Assembly: GCA_028822585.1 (NCBI GenBank)
Contig: JAPKDL010000011.1
Location: 1 to 54,051, forward strand
Source: Alphaproteobacteria bacterium
GTDB taxonomy: Bacteria; Pseudomonadota; Alphaproteobacteria; UBA8366; GCA-2717185
Direction of reading: 5' to 3'
DNA length: 54,051 bases
Below, one piece after another: positions 26,706 through 35,681 of this stretch (the first letter of the stretch is position 1; every line of letters begins with the position of its first letter). The notes under the pieces were generated by a model. It ran no database searches. It was not told the origin of the DNA and saw only the letters and a program-made list of their open reading frames with translations. A program made the position numbers and the translations under genes.

Positions 26706-28400
26706 ATGTCAAACGCCACGTGGCGCGGTCACGCGAAAGCATTGTTCGACTGCGAAAAACAGTCCGCCATCGGAACGCGCGGCATGGTCGTCGCCAATCA
26801 CCCCCTGGCGTCGGCGGCAGGTGCGGAAATGTTGGCGGCGGGAGGAAACGCCATCGACGCTGCGATCGCCACGCTGTTCACGTTAACCGTGGTCGAACCC
26901 ATGATGGTTGGAATTGTCGGTGGCGGCATGACGCATATCCGCTTCGGCGACGGCCGCCATACCATCATTGATGGCATGTCGCGCGCGCCGCTAGCTGCAA
27001 GCCCGGACTGCTACACGCCTATCTCCAACACAACGCCGGACTACCTGGAGACTAAAGGTCGGGAGAACGCCGCCGGTGCCAAGGCTGTGGCAGCGCCCGG
27101 CAATCTAATGGCGTGGTGCGAAACCCTGCGTCGTTTTGGGACGCTGCCGCTGGCGGACGTTATGGCGCCCGCCATTAAATGGGCGTCCCAAGGCTTCCGG
27201 ATCACGCCCTATCTTTTTGAATGCGTTTCGGACGCAGCGGCGGATTTACGCCTCGACGCTGAAATATCAAAACTTTTCATGCCGGGCGGTGCCCCCATCG
27301 CGCCGGGCAGCCATCTGATCCAGGGCGATTATGGGGAAACCCTCAAAGCCATCGCCACCGAAGGAGAAAGCATTCTTTATGGCGGTGCGCTGGGCCGGAC
27401 GATTACAGATTATATGACGCAATGCGGCGCCATGTTGTCGATGGCAGATTTGGAATCCTACAAAACCGTTGAACGCGAACCGATCCGTGGAACCTATCGA
27501 GGATATGAGATCATTGGCCCGCCGCCGCCATCTTCAAGCGGCGTGCATATTGTTCAAATGTTGAACCTACTGGAAGGCTTCGATATTGGCGGACTGGGTT
27601 TTGGCTCACCAGAAAATTTACACCTCCTCGCCGAAGTGCTGAAAATCGCCTTTGCAGACCGCACCGTGTCGACCGCTGACCCGGACTTCGTTGACGTCCC
27701 CGTGAATCGCTTAATCTCCAAAGCTTACGCCGATGAAAGACGGAGCGATATCGACCTTGGGCGGGCACAACAATGGAACTCTGGCGTCCCCTTGCCTGAA
27801 TCCGCAAACACGACACACATAACCGTCGCCGACGACGACGGCAATGTCGTCGCTATGACGCAAACCATCAACAGCACCTTTGGCGCACGGATCATTATTC
27901 CCGGCACGGGCATTATTCCCAACAACTACATGTATATTTTTGATCCTCACCCTGGACATAACCAGTCCATTGAACCAGGCAAGAGGGTCACATCCTCCAT
28001 GTCGCCGGTTATGGCGTTGAAAGATGGCAAACCCATCCTCGCCCTGGGCCTGCCGGGCGGCCTTCGAATATTTGGGTCCGCGATGCAGGGATTGATGGCG
28101 GTTATAGATCATGGCATGAGCGTGCAGGAAGCTGTTGAGGCCCCGCGTCTGTGGACCCAAGGACAGGCAGTCGAATTAGAACCCGCCTTCCCGCAGGACG
28201 TACGTGACGCATTGGCGCAAAAAGGCCACGACATCATGATTTCACCCCATATCGGCGGCGGTATGAATGCAATCCAATTTAGCGATAACGGCACGCTGAC
28301 CGGCGCCGCCTGTTGGCGCGCCGATGGAACACCCGTCGCTTTGGCGGGTGGATTGGCGCGGGAAGGCGTACGCTTTTGGCCCGAGAAAGCCAAAATTTAA
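26706..28400 (+). CDS. Gamma-glutamyltransferase family protein (paralogue 1)
   Basis: 564 residues, full GGT precursor length but without a signal peptide, so it appears cytoplasmic. Autoprocessing would occur before Thr369 in ANTTHITVADDDGN (Thr-Thr-His), splitting a large and a small subunit. The substrate-binding arginine equivalent to the family 'RExAP' is Arg93 in DGMSRAPLA. The oxyanion-loop block is LGLPGGLRIFG. GGTs cleave gamma-glutamyl amides or transfer the gamma-glutamyl group; this subgroup also includes cephalosporin acylase-like and unknown amide hydrolases. The ribosome site is AGAGG. It is followed by a diverged paralogue 21 bases later. Confidence 0.92.
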   Translation: MSNATWRGHAKALFDCEKQSAIGTRGMVVANHPLASAAGAEMLAAGGNAIDAAIATLFTLTVVEPMMVGIVGGGMTHIRFGDGRHTIIDGMSRAPLAASPDCYTPISNTTPDYLETKGRENAAGAKAVAAPGNLMAWCETLRRFGTLPLADVMAPAIKWASQGFRITPYLFECVSDAAADLRLDAEISKLFMPGGAPIAPGSHLIQGDYGETLKAIATEGESILYGGALGRTITDYMTQCGAMLSMADLESYKTVEREPIRGTYRGYEIIGPPPPSSSGVHIVQMLNLLEGFDIGGLGFGSPENLHLLAEVLKIAFADRTVSTADPDFVDVPVNRLISKAYADERRSDIDLGRAQQWNSGVPLPESANTTHITVADDDGNVVAMTQTINSTFGARIIIPGTGIIPNNYMYIFDPHPGHNQSIEPGKRVTSSMSPVMALKDGKPILALGLPGGLRIFGSAMQGLMAVIDHGMSVQEAVEAPRLWTQGQAVELEPAFPQDVRDALAQKGHDIMISPHIGGGMNAIQFSDNGTLTGAACWRADGTPVALAGGLAREGVRFWPEKAKI

Positions 28401-28421
28401 ACAAATAGGAGGAAACACGAC

Positions 28422-30170
28422 ATGGCCAGTGAGTTTGCAAATACGCCGCCGGAAACCGTAACGAGACCGGAACTTATGGCAACCCGGCATGTCGCGACCT
28501 CTGGCCATTACTGGTCGTCCCTGACGGCGATTCAAATACTGGAGGCGGGTGGCAACGCCATCGACGCCGGGGTTGCGGCAGGCATCGCCACCAATGTGCT
28601 GGAAAGCCAATTCACGGGGTTTTCCGGCGTCGCGCCCACGTTGATCTATCTGGCGGAAGAGGACCGGGTGGTGACGATCAGCGGGGTAGGACCTTGGCCG
28701 AAAGCCGCGACCTGCGACTATTTCCACCAACATCACGGCGGCGCAGTGCCCAAGGGCTTGTTGAACACAGTGGTCCCTGCGGCGCCAGGGATTTGGCTTT
28801 TAGCGCTGGAGAAATTCGGCACCATGTCGCTCGGCGATGTGGCCTCGGAGGCCATTCGTTTCGCGCGCGACGGCTTTCCGGTCTATCCCATGTTTCGCGA
28901 CCGCATAGCGGGGTATAGAGCGTCGTTCGAGCAATGGCCAACGACCGCCGAGATATTCCTGCCCGGCGGAAATTTACCCGAAATTGGCGAGTTGTTCATC
29001 CAGAGCGATCTTGCTCGAAGCCTGCAATACATGGTCGATGAAGAAACAGCCCAAGCGCATAAAGGCCGCGAAGCCGGACTGGCCGCCGCGCGCGCCGCAT
29101 TCTACGAAGGAGACATCGCCGCCGCCATGACCCGTCATCAGGCGGAAGAAGGGGGATTAATGACGATGGCGGATATGGCCGCCTTCCAGGCCGAAATTGA
29201 AGAACCAAGCCAAACACGATTCGGCGACATTGACATCTATGGCTGTGGTCCGTGGTGCCAGGGCCCGATGATCCTGCAGGCTTTGAATATCCTTGATGCG
29301 TTTGACTTAAAGGCGATGGGGCACAATTCGACGGCCTATGTGCATACCGTGACCGAGGCCATAAAGCTGGCCGCCGCCGACCGTGAATTTTATTACGGCG
29401 ATCCAAAATTTGTCGATGTTCCGATGGAAAAGCTATTATCCGCCGATTACGCCGCGCAACGCCGAGATTCGCTGCGTCCCGGGGAAGCGTGGCCGGAACT
29501 GCCGCCACCTGGCGATATCGGCATTCCGGCACCAGGGCCCTGGATGCCGGACCCGTCGATTGGGCTTTCCGATAAAATGCCCAACTACGAAACGTCGCAC
29601 CTTGATGTGATGGATCGACACGGTAATATTTTCGCCGCCACCCCCAGCGACCCATTGACCAGCGGTCCCGTGACTCCTGGCACCGGCCTGACCCCGTCGC
29701 AGTGGGGATCGCGGGCCCACACCAATCCCAAGCATGCCGCCGCGGTAGGGCCGGGCCGACGCCCACGGATGTCCGCCAACCCGATGTTGGCCAAACGTGA
29801 GGGTGATTTCATCATGCCGTTCGGATCTCCGGGCAGCGAGGTTCTGGGCCAAGCGCAGCTACAGGTGTTCCTCAACGTGAATGTCTTTGGCATGCGGCCC
29901 CAAGCCGCTGTCGATGCGCCGCGCTTCGCCAGTTATAGTTGGCCCGCATCAGCGTTGCCGCACACCTATCATCCAGGCCAATTGAACGTGGAGGCTGAAA
30001 TATTTGACGGTGCCGGGGAGGCCTTGTCGGCTTTAGGCCATAAGGTTGAACGGTGGCCGTCCAAGCAATGGTCGGCAGGGTCCGTCGCGATGATCCGCAA
30101 AGACTTGAGAACCGGCATCATGCAAGCAGCCGCCGACCCCCGCCGAACCGCCTATGCCGTGGGCTGGTAG
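28422..30170 (+). CDS. Gamma-glutamyltransferase family protein (paralogue 2, altered active site)
   Basis: 582 residues. The processing site is NYETSHLDVMDRHGN, with Thr391-Ser392-His393 in place of the usual Thr-Thr-His; the nucleophile threonine is kept. The block where the gamma-glutamate-binding arginine normally lies reads GVGPWPKAAT and has no arginine, and the GSPGG loop is GSPGS. So it probably does not use gamma-glutamyl substrates as such. It starts after an ideal AGGAGGAAAC ribosome site and probably forms one transcript with paralogue 1 and the NTF2-like gene. Whether the two paralogues form a mixed complex is open. No signal peptide. Confidence 0.9.
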   Translation: MASEFANTPPETVTRPELMATRHVATSGHYWSSLTAIQILEAGGNAIDAGVAAGIATNVLESQFTGFSGVAPTLIYLAEEDRVVTISGVGPWPKAATCDYFHQHHGGAVPKGLLNTVVPAAPGIWLLALEKFGTMSLGDVASEAIRFARDGFPVYPMFRDRIAGYRASFEQWPTTAEIFLPGGNLPEIGELFIQSDLARSLQYMVDEETAQAHKGREAGLAAARAAFYEGDIAAAMTRHQAEEGGLMTMADMAAFQAEIEEPSQTRFGDIDIYGCGPWCQGPMILQALNILDAFDLKAMGHNSTAYVHTVTEAIKLAAADREFYYGDPKFVDVPMEKLLSADYAAQRRDSLRPGEAWPELPPPGDIGIPAPGPWMPDPSIGLSDKMPNYETSHLDVMDRHGNIFAATPSDPLTSGPVTPGTGLTPSQWGSRAHTNPKHAAAVGPGRRPRMSANPMLAKREGDFIMPFGSPGSEVLGQAQLQVFLNVNVFGMRPQAAVDAPRFASYSWPASALPHTYHPGQLNVEAEIFDGAGEALSALGHKVERWPSKQWSAGSVAMIRKDLRTGIMQAAADPRRTAYAVGW

Positions 30171-30197
30171 AATTTTAAATTTGACCAAGGAAACCAC

Positions 30198-30581
30198 ATG
30201 AGCACGGATACACCAGACAAGCATGCCTCTCTAATCGCCGCTCACCATGCGAGATTATCAGCGCTTATAGCAGGCGACATCGAAGCGCTGGGCAAGGTCG
30301 TCGCAGAAGATATGATTTTCGTGTCCGCGAAGGGAATAACACGGACCAGGCCGGACGTCATCGCGTCCTTCAAAGTGGGTACGATGAAGATTGAACGTAT
30401 GGACTCATTTGACATCTCCACACGGATTTATGGCAATACCGGAATTTTGATGTATCGGGCCGACACAAAATCGCGCGACGGTGATGTGACAATTGAAGGC
30501 GTGACCCGTTCCACCACCGTTTACATCAACGGCGATGGCGGCTGGCGCATGGTCTCGCAACATCAATCATTTCTCGAATAA
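30198..30581 (+). CDS. NTF2-like/SnoaL-type small protein (DUF4440-like)
   Basis: 127 residues with the pattern of an NTF2-like cone: an N-terminal helix (LIAAHHARLSALIAGDIEAL), the strand-turn VAEDMIFVSAKG, then VIASFKVGTM and the C-terminal strand DGGWRMVSQHQSF. Family members are often enzyme-like, with a conserved His/Asp, or ligand-binding; none is provable here. It is the last gene of the GGT transcript, with AAGGAAACC upstream of the ATG. It ends 3 bases from the convergent GMC oxidoreductase gene. Confidence 0.75.
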   Translation: MSTDTPDKHASLIAAHHARLSALIAGDIEALGKVVAEDMIFVSAKGITRTRPDVIASFKVGTMKIERMDSFDISTRIYGNTGILMYRADTKSRDGDVTIEGVTRSTTVYINGDGGWRMVSQHQSFLE

Positions 30582-30584
30582 GCG

Positions 30585-32192
30585 TTACTGGTTAGCCGAC
30601 AGGACCATGTCCGCGGCTTTTTCACCAATCATGATGGACGGTGCGTTTGTATTGCCCGATGTCAGCGTTGGCATGATCGACGCATCGGCCACCCGCAGCC
30701 CCTTGATCCCGTGGACGCAAAGCTGATCATCAACCACTGCCATGGCGTCAGGGCCCATCTTGCACGTTCCGACAGGATGATAGGTGGTCTCCGCCACGTC
30801 CTTAACCCAATCCAAAATTCCTTCATCGGACGTTTTTGTTTCACCGGGCGCCAGTTCCGTCGTCTGCAACGCCGCCATCGCGGGCGCCGTCATCAAGGCG
30901 CGCGCAATGCGAACCGCCCGCACGGTGATTTCGGCGTCTAACGAAGCGGAGAGAAAATTGAAATTGATCGCAGGCGCCTTTCTTGGGTCAGCCGACGTAA
31001 TATGAATATGTCCGGTGCTGTCGGGGCGCATGGGATGTGCATAACAGGTCACGCCCGACATTTTAGACAGCTTGTATCCTGGTTCGTACAACATCGGCAC
31101 CCAGCCCAGCAACACATCCGGCGCCTCCAACCCTTCCCTGGATCGCACAAACGCGCGCATTGGCGCTGCGGGAATGCCCATCATGCCTTTACGCGTAAAA
31201 AGGTATTTCATCGCCTGCCCAAAAAGCCGGACACCACGCGCGCGGTCATTATACGTGACGCCTGCTTCACCAATCGCCCAACGGGTCCGGGGCGCATAAT
31301 GGTCGCGAAGGTTTTCTCCGACTCCCTTCAAGGCGTGTCGTACCTCGATACCAAGGCTTTGAAGTCGGTCCGGCTGCCCAATGCCAGACAATTCCAGTAA
31401 TTGTGGAGAATTGATCGTGCCTGCACTCACCACCACCTCGCGGGTCACACGCGCCTCAAACGGCTTTCCAGCGACAGAATACCGCACGCCGATGCAGCGC
31501 TTACCGTCCAGCACGAGCGCTTCGGTTAACGCGTCGGTTTGAATGGTTAGATTTTTGCGGTTCTTAATCGGGTCCAGATAGCAATGCGCCGTGCTCATTC
31601 GACGGCCATTGGCGATGGTCGCCTGGCTCATCGAAATGCCCTCTTGGGTCGCGCCATTATAGTCTGGATTATGCGGAATTCCGACTTGGCCGGCAGCCAC
31701 GATCAAAGATTCGTATAACAGCCCAGGTTCATCAGGGTCGGTCACGCGCAGCGGGCCGTTACGACCACGATAGGCGTCATCACCCCCCCCCTCATAACTT
31801 TCCAAGCGCTTGAAAAAAGGCAGAACATCAGCATAGGTCCAGCCCTTGTTTCCCATTTGCGCCCAGGTGTCGAAATCCTGCGATTGCCCGCGCACGAAGA
31901 CCAAACCGTTAATCGAACTCGATCCACCCAACAGGCGCCCGCGCGGCACGGCAAGCTTTCGACCGTTGGTGTTTTCTTCCGGTTCCGCGGAATAAAGCCA
32001 ATTCGCGGCGGGGTTATTAATAAGCTTGGCGAACCCAATCGGGATACGGGACCAGGGATGATTGGCGGGTCCCGCTTCCAATAAAAGCACCCGGTTCGCC
32101 GGGTCTTTCGACAACCGATGTGCGACCGCCGAACCCGCAGACCCGGCGCCAACAACAATGTAATCGTAGGTTTGAATGTCCGCGTGTTGCAT
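30585..32192 (-). CDS. GMC family FAD-dependent oxidoreductase (alcohol/choline dehydrogenase-like)
   Basis: 535 residues from the ATG at 32192, chosen because AGGGGGG lies a few bases upstream; ATGs further up at 32240 and 32216 are alternatives. The FAD Rossmann motif is YIVVGAGSAGSAVAHRL with the ribityl-binding LLLEAGP, and the family signature GGSSSINGLVFVRG follows. The catalytic pair near the C-terminus is His472 (TYHPVGTCKMG) and Asn516 (GNTNAPS). The family oxidises primary alcohols, polyethylene glycols, choline or sugars and passes electrons to a quinone or O2. There is no signal peptide. The substrate is unknown. It is an isolated gene facing the GGT group. Confidence 0.93.
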   Translation of the reverse strand: MQHADIQTYDYIVVGAGSAGSAVAHRLSKDPANRVLLLEAGPANHPWSRIPIGFAKLINNPAANWLYSAEPEENTNGRKLAVPRGRLLGGSSSINGLVFVRGQSQDFDTWAQMGNKGWTYADVLPFFKRLESYEGGGDDAYRGRNGPLRVTDPDEPGLLYESLIVAAGQVGIPHNPDYNGATQEGISMSQATIANGRRMSTAHCYLDPIKNRKNLTIQTDALTEALVLDGKRCIGVRYSVAGKPFEARVTREVVVSAGTINSPQLLELSGIGQPDRLQSLGIEVRHALKGVGENLRDHYAPRTRWAIGEAGVTYNDRARGVRLFGQAMKYLFTRKGMMGIPAAPMRAFVRSREGLEAPDVLLGWVPMLYEPGYKLSKMSGVTCYAHPMRPDSTGHIHITSADPRKAPAINFNFLSASLDAEITVRAVRIARALMTAPAMAALQTTELAPGETKTSDEGILDWVKDVAETTYHPVGTCKMGPDAMAVVDDQLCVHGIKGLRVADASIMPTLTSGNTNAPSIMIGEKAADMVLSANQ

Positions 32193-32298
32193 GGGTTGCC
32201 CCCCTAAAATCTCCATAAAATGCCCGCCGACCGCGCACATCTAAACAGAGTTTAGGGCGTAAACATCCCCGATTCCAAGGCCACGGCTTCATCTTTTC

Positions 32299-33358
32299 TC
32301 AATAAAGACCAAACCGCGGACGCAATTTTACGCCGACCAGTGGCCCCACCAAGTCTGACATTATCCAAAGCCAGCCATGCAAACTTATCTACGCCACGCC
32401 GGAAAAGACCGCGCCAATATTGCATCCATAGGCTAGGTGCGCGCCATACTCCATAAGTAATCCGCCTAAAACAGACGCAATTAATGATGTAACTGGAATT
32501 CAAAACACAGGTCGATATCGCCCCCGCCAGCCCCGCCGCACATAGCGAGCCCCAAATTATGCCAATATTCATCATCGACGTTTTATCCATCGGCAATTAA
32601 TTTTTAGGGCGAATTGCGCTGATTTGGCCCCCCACAACGTAAACGCCCAGCTAATGCTCGAGAGGTGCTCCGACAAGATCAAGGTCAACAATTCCACAGC
32701 AACACCGCCAAGGCTCCCCAAAGCAAGGGACATTCGCCCGGCAAAATTGCCGCCATGCCCACATCACATTTGTCAGTGGCGGCACTTTGGAACGCCGTCG
32801 AGTCATCCACCAAAGCAGCGCAAGAATGCTTATTTGCAGAAGTGCCACCGTCGACCACCCGAGTTCGGCGCAAAATGCCACACCCGGCATGCGCGGCAAT
32901 GACGACCACCATTGCATATGCAGGCTGGTCCATAAGTATCCAGCGCAAAACGCCAGAGGCGTCACAAGCATACGTACTCTGCCGCCGCCAACGGTGGACA
33001 AGGCCCCAGACCCATATCCGCCACTCAATTGCATCCCAACCCCAAACACGAAGGTGCCGCCACCACCTGGACGCCGATCGGCGCGAACATCAGCGTTGCG
33101 GCAGCCAACATGATTAGCTGGGCTTCGACGCCCCGACCGTCGCAGTCCACGAATAATCATCGATCCGCTGCGGAAGACCCAAACGCAGCGTGGTCCAAAA
33201 CCAGCCCCATCACGCCACCAAAAATAAAAAGCGCCGCATGCCACCACTCCTGTTCGCTGAGAACGACGCCACCGATAAGCAGGGTGCATAGTGCCGCTAG
33301 CGCGACGTATCGCAGTATTTGGGAGCCCCCGTGGCATGCGTGCGATGGCGTCCTTCAT
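32299..33358 (-). pseudogene. Decayed YeeE/YedE-family (TsuA-like sulfur/thiosulfate transporter) gene
   Basis: Reading the minus strand across frames recovers a nearly complete integral-membrane YeeE/YedE protein. From the start, one frame gives EQEWWHAALFIFGGVMGLVL, an in-frame TGA, then GRGVEAQLIMLAAATLMFAP. A shifted frame gives VFGVGMQLSGGYGSGALSTV and GGRVRMLVTPLAFCAGYL. A third gives SSISWAFTLWGAK. A further frame gives SMMNIGIIWGSLCAAGLAGA, then GGLLMEYGAHLAYGCNIGAV (the family GCNIGA core), a TAG, and LHGWLWIM with VGVKLRPRFGLY ending at 32299. At least four frame changes and several stops show it is dead. The functional family imports thiosulfate or sulfur species for cysteine synthesis or persulfide homeostasis. 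No TusA-like partner lies beside it. Confidence 0.85.
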
Positions 33359-33458
33359 GCGTCGAATCTCCCTCGCTGTGATTATTGAAACGGCATTCGA
33401 CTACTTTACCGATATCGCCGGTCAAGCGAACACGTGTTCAAGCAGACGTGAATACGAT

Positions 33459-34316
33459 TTACCAGCGCAGGGACGGCATCACGTAAGTCGGGCTTTGTCC
33501 TTCGCGGGCAAACAATGCGCCCAACGCCGCCGGGTCGGAAATGTTAGAAAGGTCCTCAGCGTGAATACCGCTGGAAATAAACAGCGAGTCGATGCCCGCA
33601 TTATTGGCACCGCCGATGTCATGGTACAGCGAATCGCCAATGGCCAAGGCCGACCCGTGGCCGGGCGCCAACGCGAAACATTTTTGGTAAACTGGAGCAT
33701 GTGGTTTACCGCGATAATCCACCCTGCCGCCAAGTTCCAAATATTGCCACGCTGTCGTCCCTGGACAAAGGGACAGTTCACCATCCGGCCCTTTGCTGAC
33801 GAAATCTGGGTTCGTGCAAATCATCGGCAGGTCACGCGCCGCCGCCCGTTGTAAAATTAAATGTAGGGAATCCGGTCCTGTGGAATCACTGGGTGTCCCA
33901 GAATTCAATATAAAATCCGCGTCTTCAACGCCGTCTGCTTCAACCAACGGCAGGTCATCAATCATGGATTTGTCGCCTTCCCAGGTGAACATGTAGCAAC
34001 GTTCGCCGAGAGCTTCGTAAAACGGTTCATTTCGATCATGAAGCGCGCGCCAGACTTCCTCGCCGGATGTGACGCAATGGTCGTAAAGGTCACTTGTAAA
34101 TCCCATGTCCGCCATGCGTTCCGTCGTAACCGACCACCGCTTGCTTGAATTCGACAGAATGGTGATCGTTTTACCCGCGCTCCGTAACCTCCGTAGGACA
34201 TCTACCGCACCTTCATGCGGATTTACGCCATCATGAAGAACGCCCCATTGATCGATAATAAAAAGATCATATTGATCAGCGACAGCACCTAAACCATCAA
34301 GAACGGGAATGCTCAT
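33459..34316 (-). CDS. TIGR01459-type HAD-superfamily class IIA hydrolase
   Basis: 285 residues of the C2-capped HAD family common in alphaproteobacteria. Motif I is IIDQWGVLHDG, where Asp22 is the nucleophile and Trp24 occupies the place of the usual second aspartate, a hallmark of this subfamily rather than an error. Motif II is ILSNSSKR (Ser55), motif III includes Lys in the GKPHAPVYQK block, and motif IV is AIGDSLYHDIGGANN. The likely role is phosphatase on a small metabolite, unknown. Its ATG overlaps the TAA of the EAL pseudogene by one base, evidence that the two once formed an operon. Confidence 0.92.
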   Translation of the reverse strand: MSIPVLDGLGAVADQYDLFIIDQWGVLHDGVNPHEGAVDVLRRLRSAGKTITILSNSSKRWSVTTERMADMGFTSDLYDHCVTSGEEVWRALHDRNEPFYEALGERCYMFTWEGDKSMIDDLPLVEADGVEDADFILNSGTPSDSTGPDSLHLILQRAAARDLPMICTNPDFVSKGPDGELSLCPGTTAWQYLELGGRVDYRGKPHAPVYQKCFALAPGHGSALAIGDSLYHDIGGANNAGIDSLFISSGIHAEDLSNISDPAALGALFAREGQSPTYVMPSLRW

Positions 34317-35590
34317 TAACTAGCCTTTATTTCCTGAAACACATCGGGCGGATTCTGGCTCATATGTGGCTCGCAGAATAAATACCCTTGCCCGAAATCT
34401 ATCCGATAGTCGGCAAGCTCCACAAGCATCTGTTCCGTTTCAATTTTTCCTACGATCAAATTGATGCCAGCCTCATCAAGCGTTCGTTTCTACGCCCGAA
34501 CAATTTCAGCGTCCTGTTTGGCCTGTTCCAAGATCACCGTGGCATCAATTTTGACGAACTGGACATTCCACGCCATCAAGACTGCGGCATCAATGCGCAC
34601 ACTACTCACCTGATCCGACGAAAAGCGATACCCGACCCTGGACAATCGCTTCATATCCATCGCGATATCACCCCTCAACAGGTCAACTTCATCCTACGCA
34701 AATTCAAATACTAATGACGGTGCCAAATCGGGACAGTTTTCCAGATAAGTGATGAATTCTTCGAAGAACGAACGGTCGCCAACGGTGTGCGGTGTGACGT
34801 TGCAGAAAACCGTAGTGGCGTAATTATAGCGCTCCGTCGAGCGCAGCAATTGGACGCACCGGAACAACAGCATGTTGTCGATGGCACGGAGAAGCTCGCT
34901 CGTTCGTGCGGGCTCTATATATCTATCCCACAAAATAGGATCGTCCCACCGGCAGCGCTAATACGGCTAAAGCATCAAAATAAAGTTGCTTTCGTTGCGA
35001 TAGGCGGACAATCAACTGTAGATACAAATCCACCCCCGACCCTGTCGCAATCCTTCGCGCACAATGTCGAGAATTACGCCTTCATCAGGCGCATTGAACT
35101 ACCGGAATTGTTCCACTTTAGCGCCGCCTAATTCCAGCGCCGCTACGGCACGGCCCTACATGGGAAGTACCGGCGCCAGCACCTTAGCCCAAGCCGTCGC
35201 ATCGGATGTTTAGTCCAAATACAATTGATCAAAATACGAATGTAAGACTTTAGCCTCGGCGGCGACCTGCCGGATACCCATGGTGTCCGATTGTGGGTTG
35301 AATTGTCCAGCAGCCTCCAGCGCTTCATAAATGTGCCGGATTTCATCTAAGCTTTAGGTCAAATCACTATAGTTTTGACCATGGGCCTTGCGTCACACCG
35401 ACAATGGACGCAACACTCGGCGCGACGCGACAGGCCATCGTGAAGCATCCCCATGCTCACAACCAAGGCAAGGCCTGCGGTCAACCGATCAACACCCAGC
35501 CGCGACAACGCCAACAGCACGGTGCCAACCGCGCCCAGCGACGCGTAACATACAAAGATTATAACATGCCAAATTACCGGCTTGCCGCCC
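34316..35590 (-). pseudogene. Decayed EAL-domain (c-di-GMP phosphodiesterase-type) membrane protein
   Basis: A broken gene with recognisable parts in order. The N-terminal membrane segment (WHVIIFVCYASLGAVGTVLL) lies around 35480-35577. A regulatory linker in the next frame reads DEIRHIYEALEAAGQFNPQ and RQVAAEAKVLHSYFDQLYLD. The EAL-like domain follows with VDLYLQLIVRLSQRKQLYFD, LLRAIDNMLLFRCVQLLRST, VFCNVTPHTVGDRSFFEEFI, ENCPDLAPSLVFEFA, LSRVGYRFSSDQVSSVRIDA, KIDATVI and IETEQMLVELADYRIDFGQG, ending YLFCEPH. In the C-terminal 600 bases the frame is intact apart from two TAG codons, and another run (from DEIRH to VREGLR) has one TAA and two TAG codons. Two or more indels lie between 35060 and 34930. 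The EAL metal-binding residues are partly lost. It would have acted on c-di-GMP at the inner membrane. Confidence 0.8.
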
Positions 35591-35681
35591 GCCAAACGGC
35601 TGGCGAGACTGAAATAAGAGATTACGCCGGGCGGCGAATCGCGGCAGCCCACTGTTGCGGGTATACCCCCCAAGATCCTGC

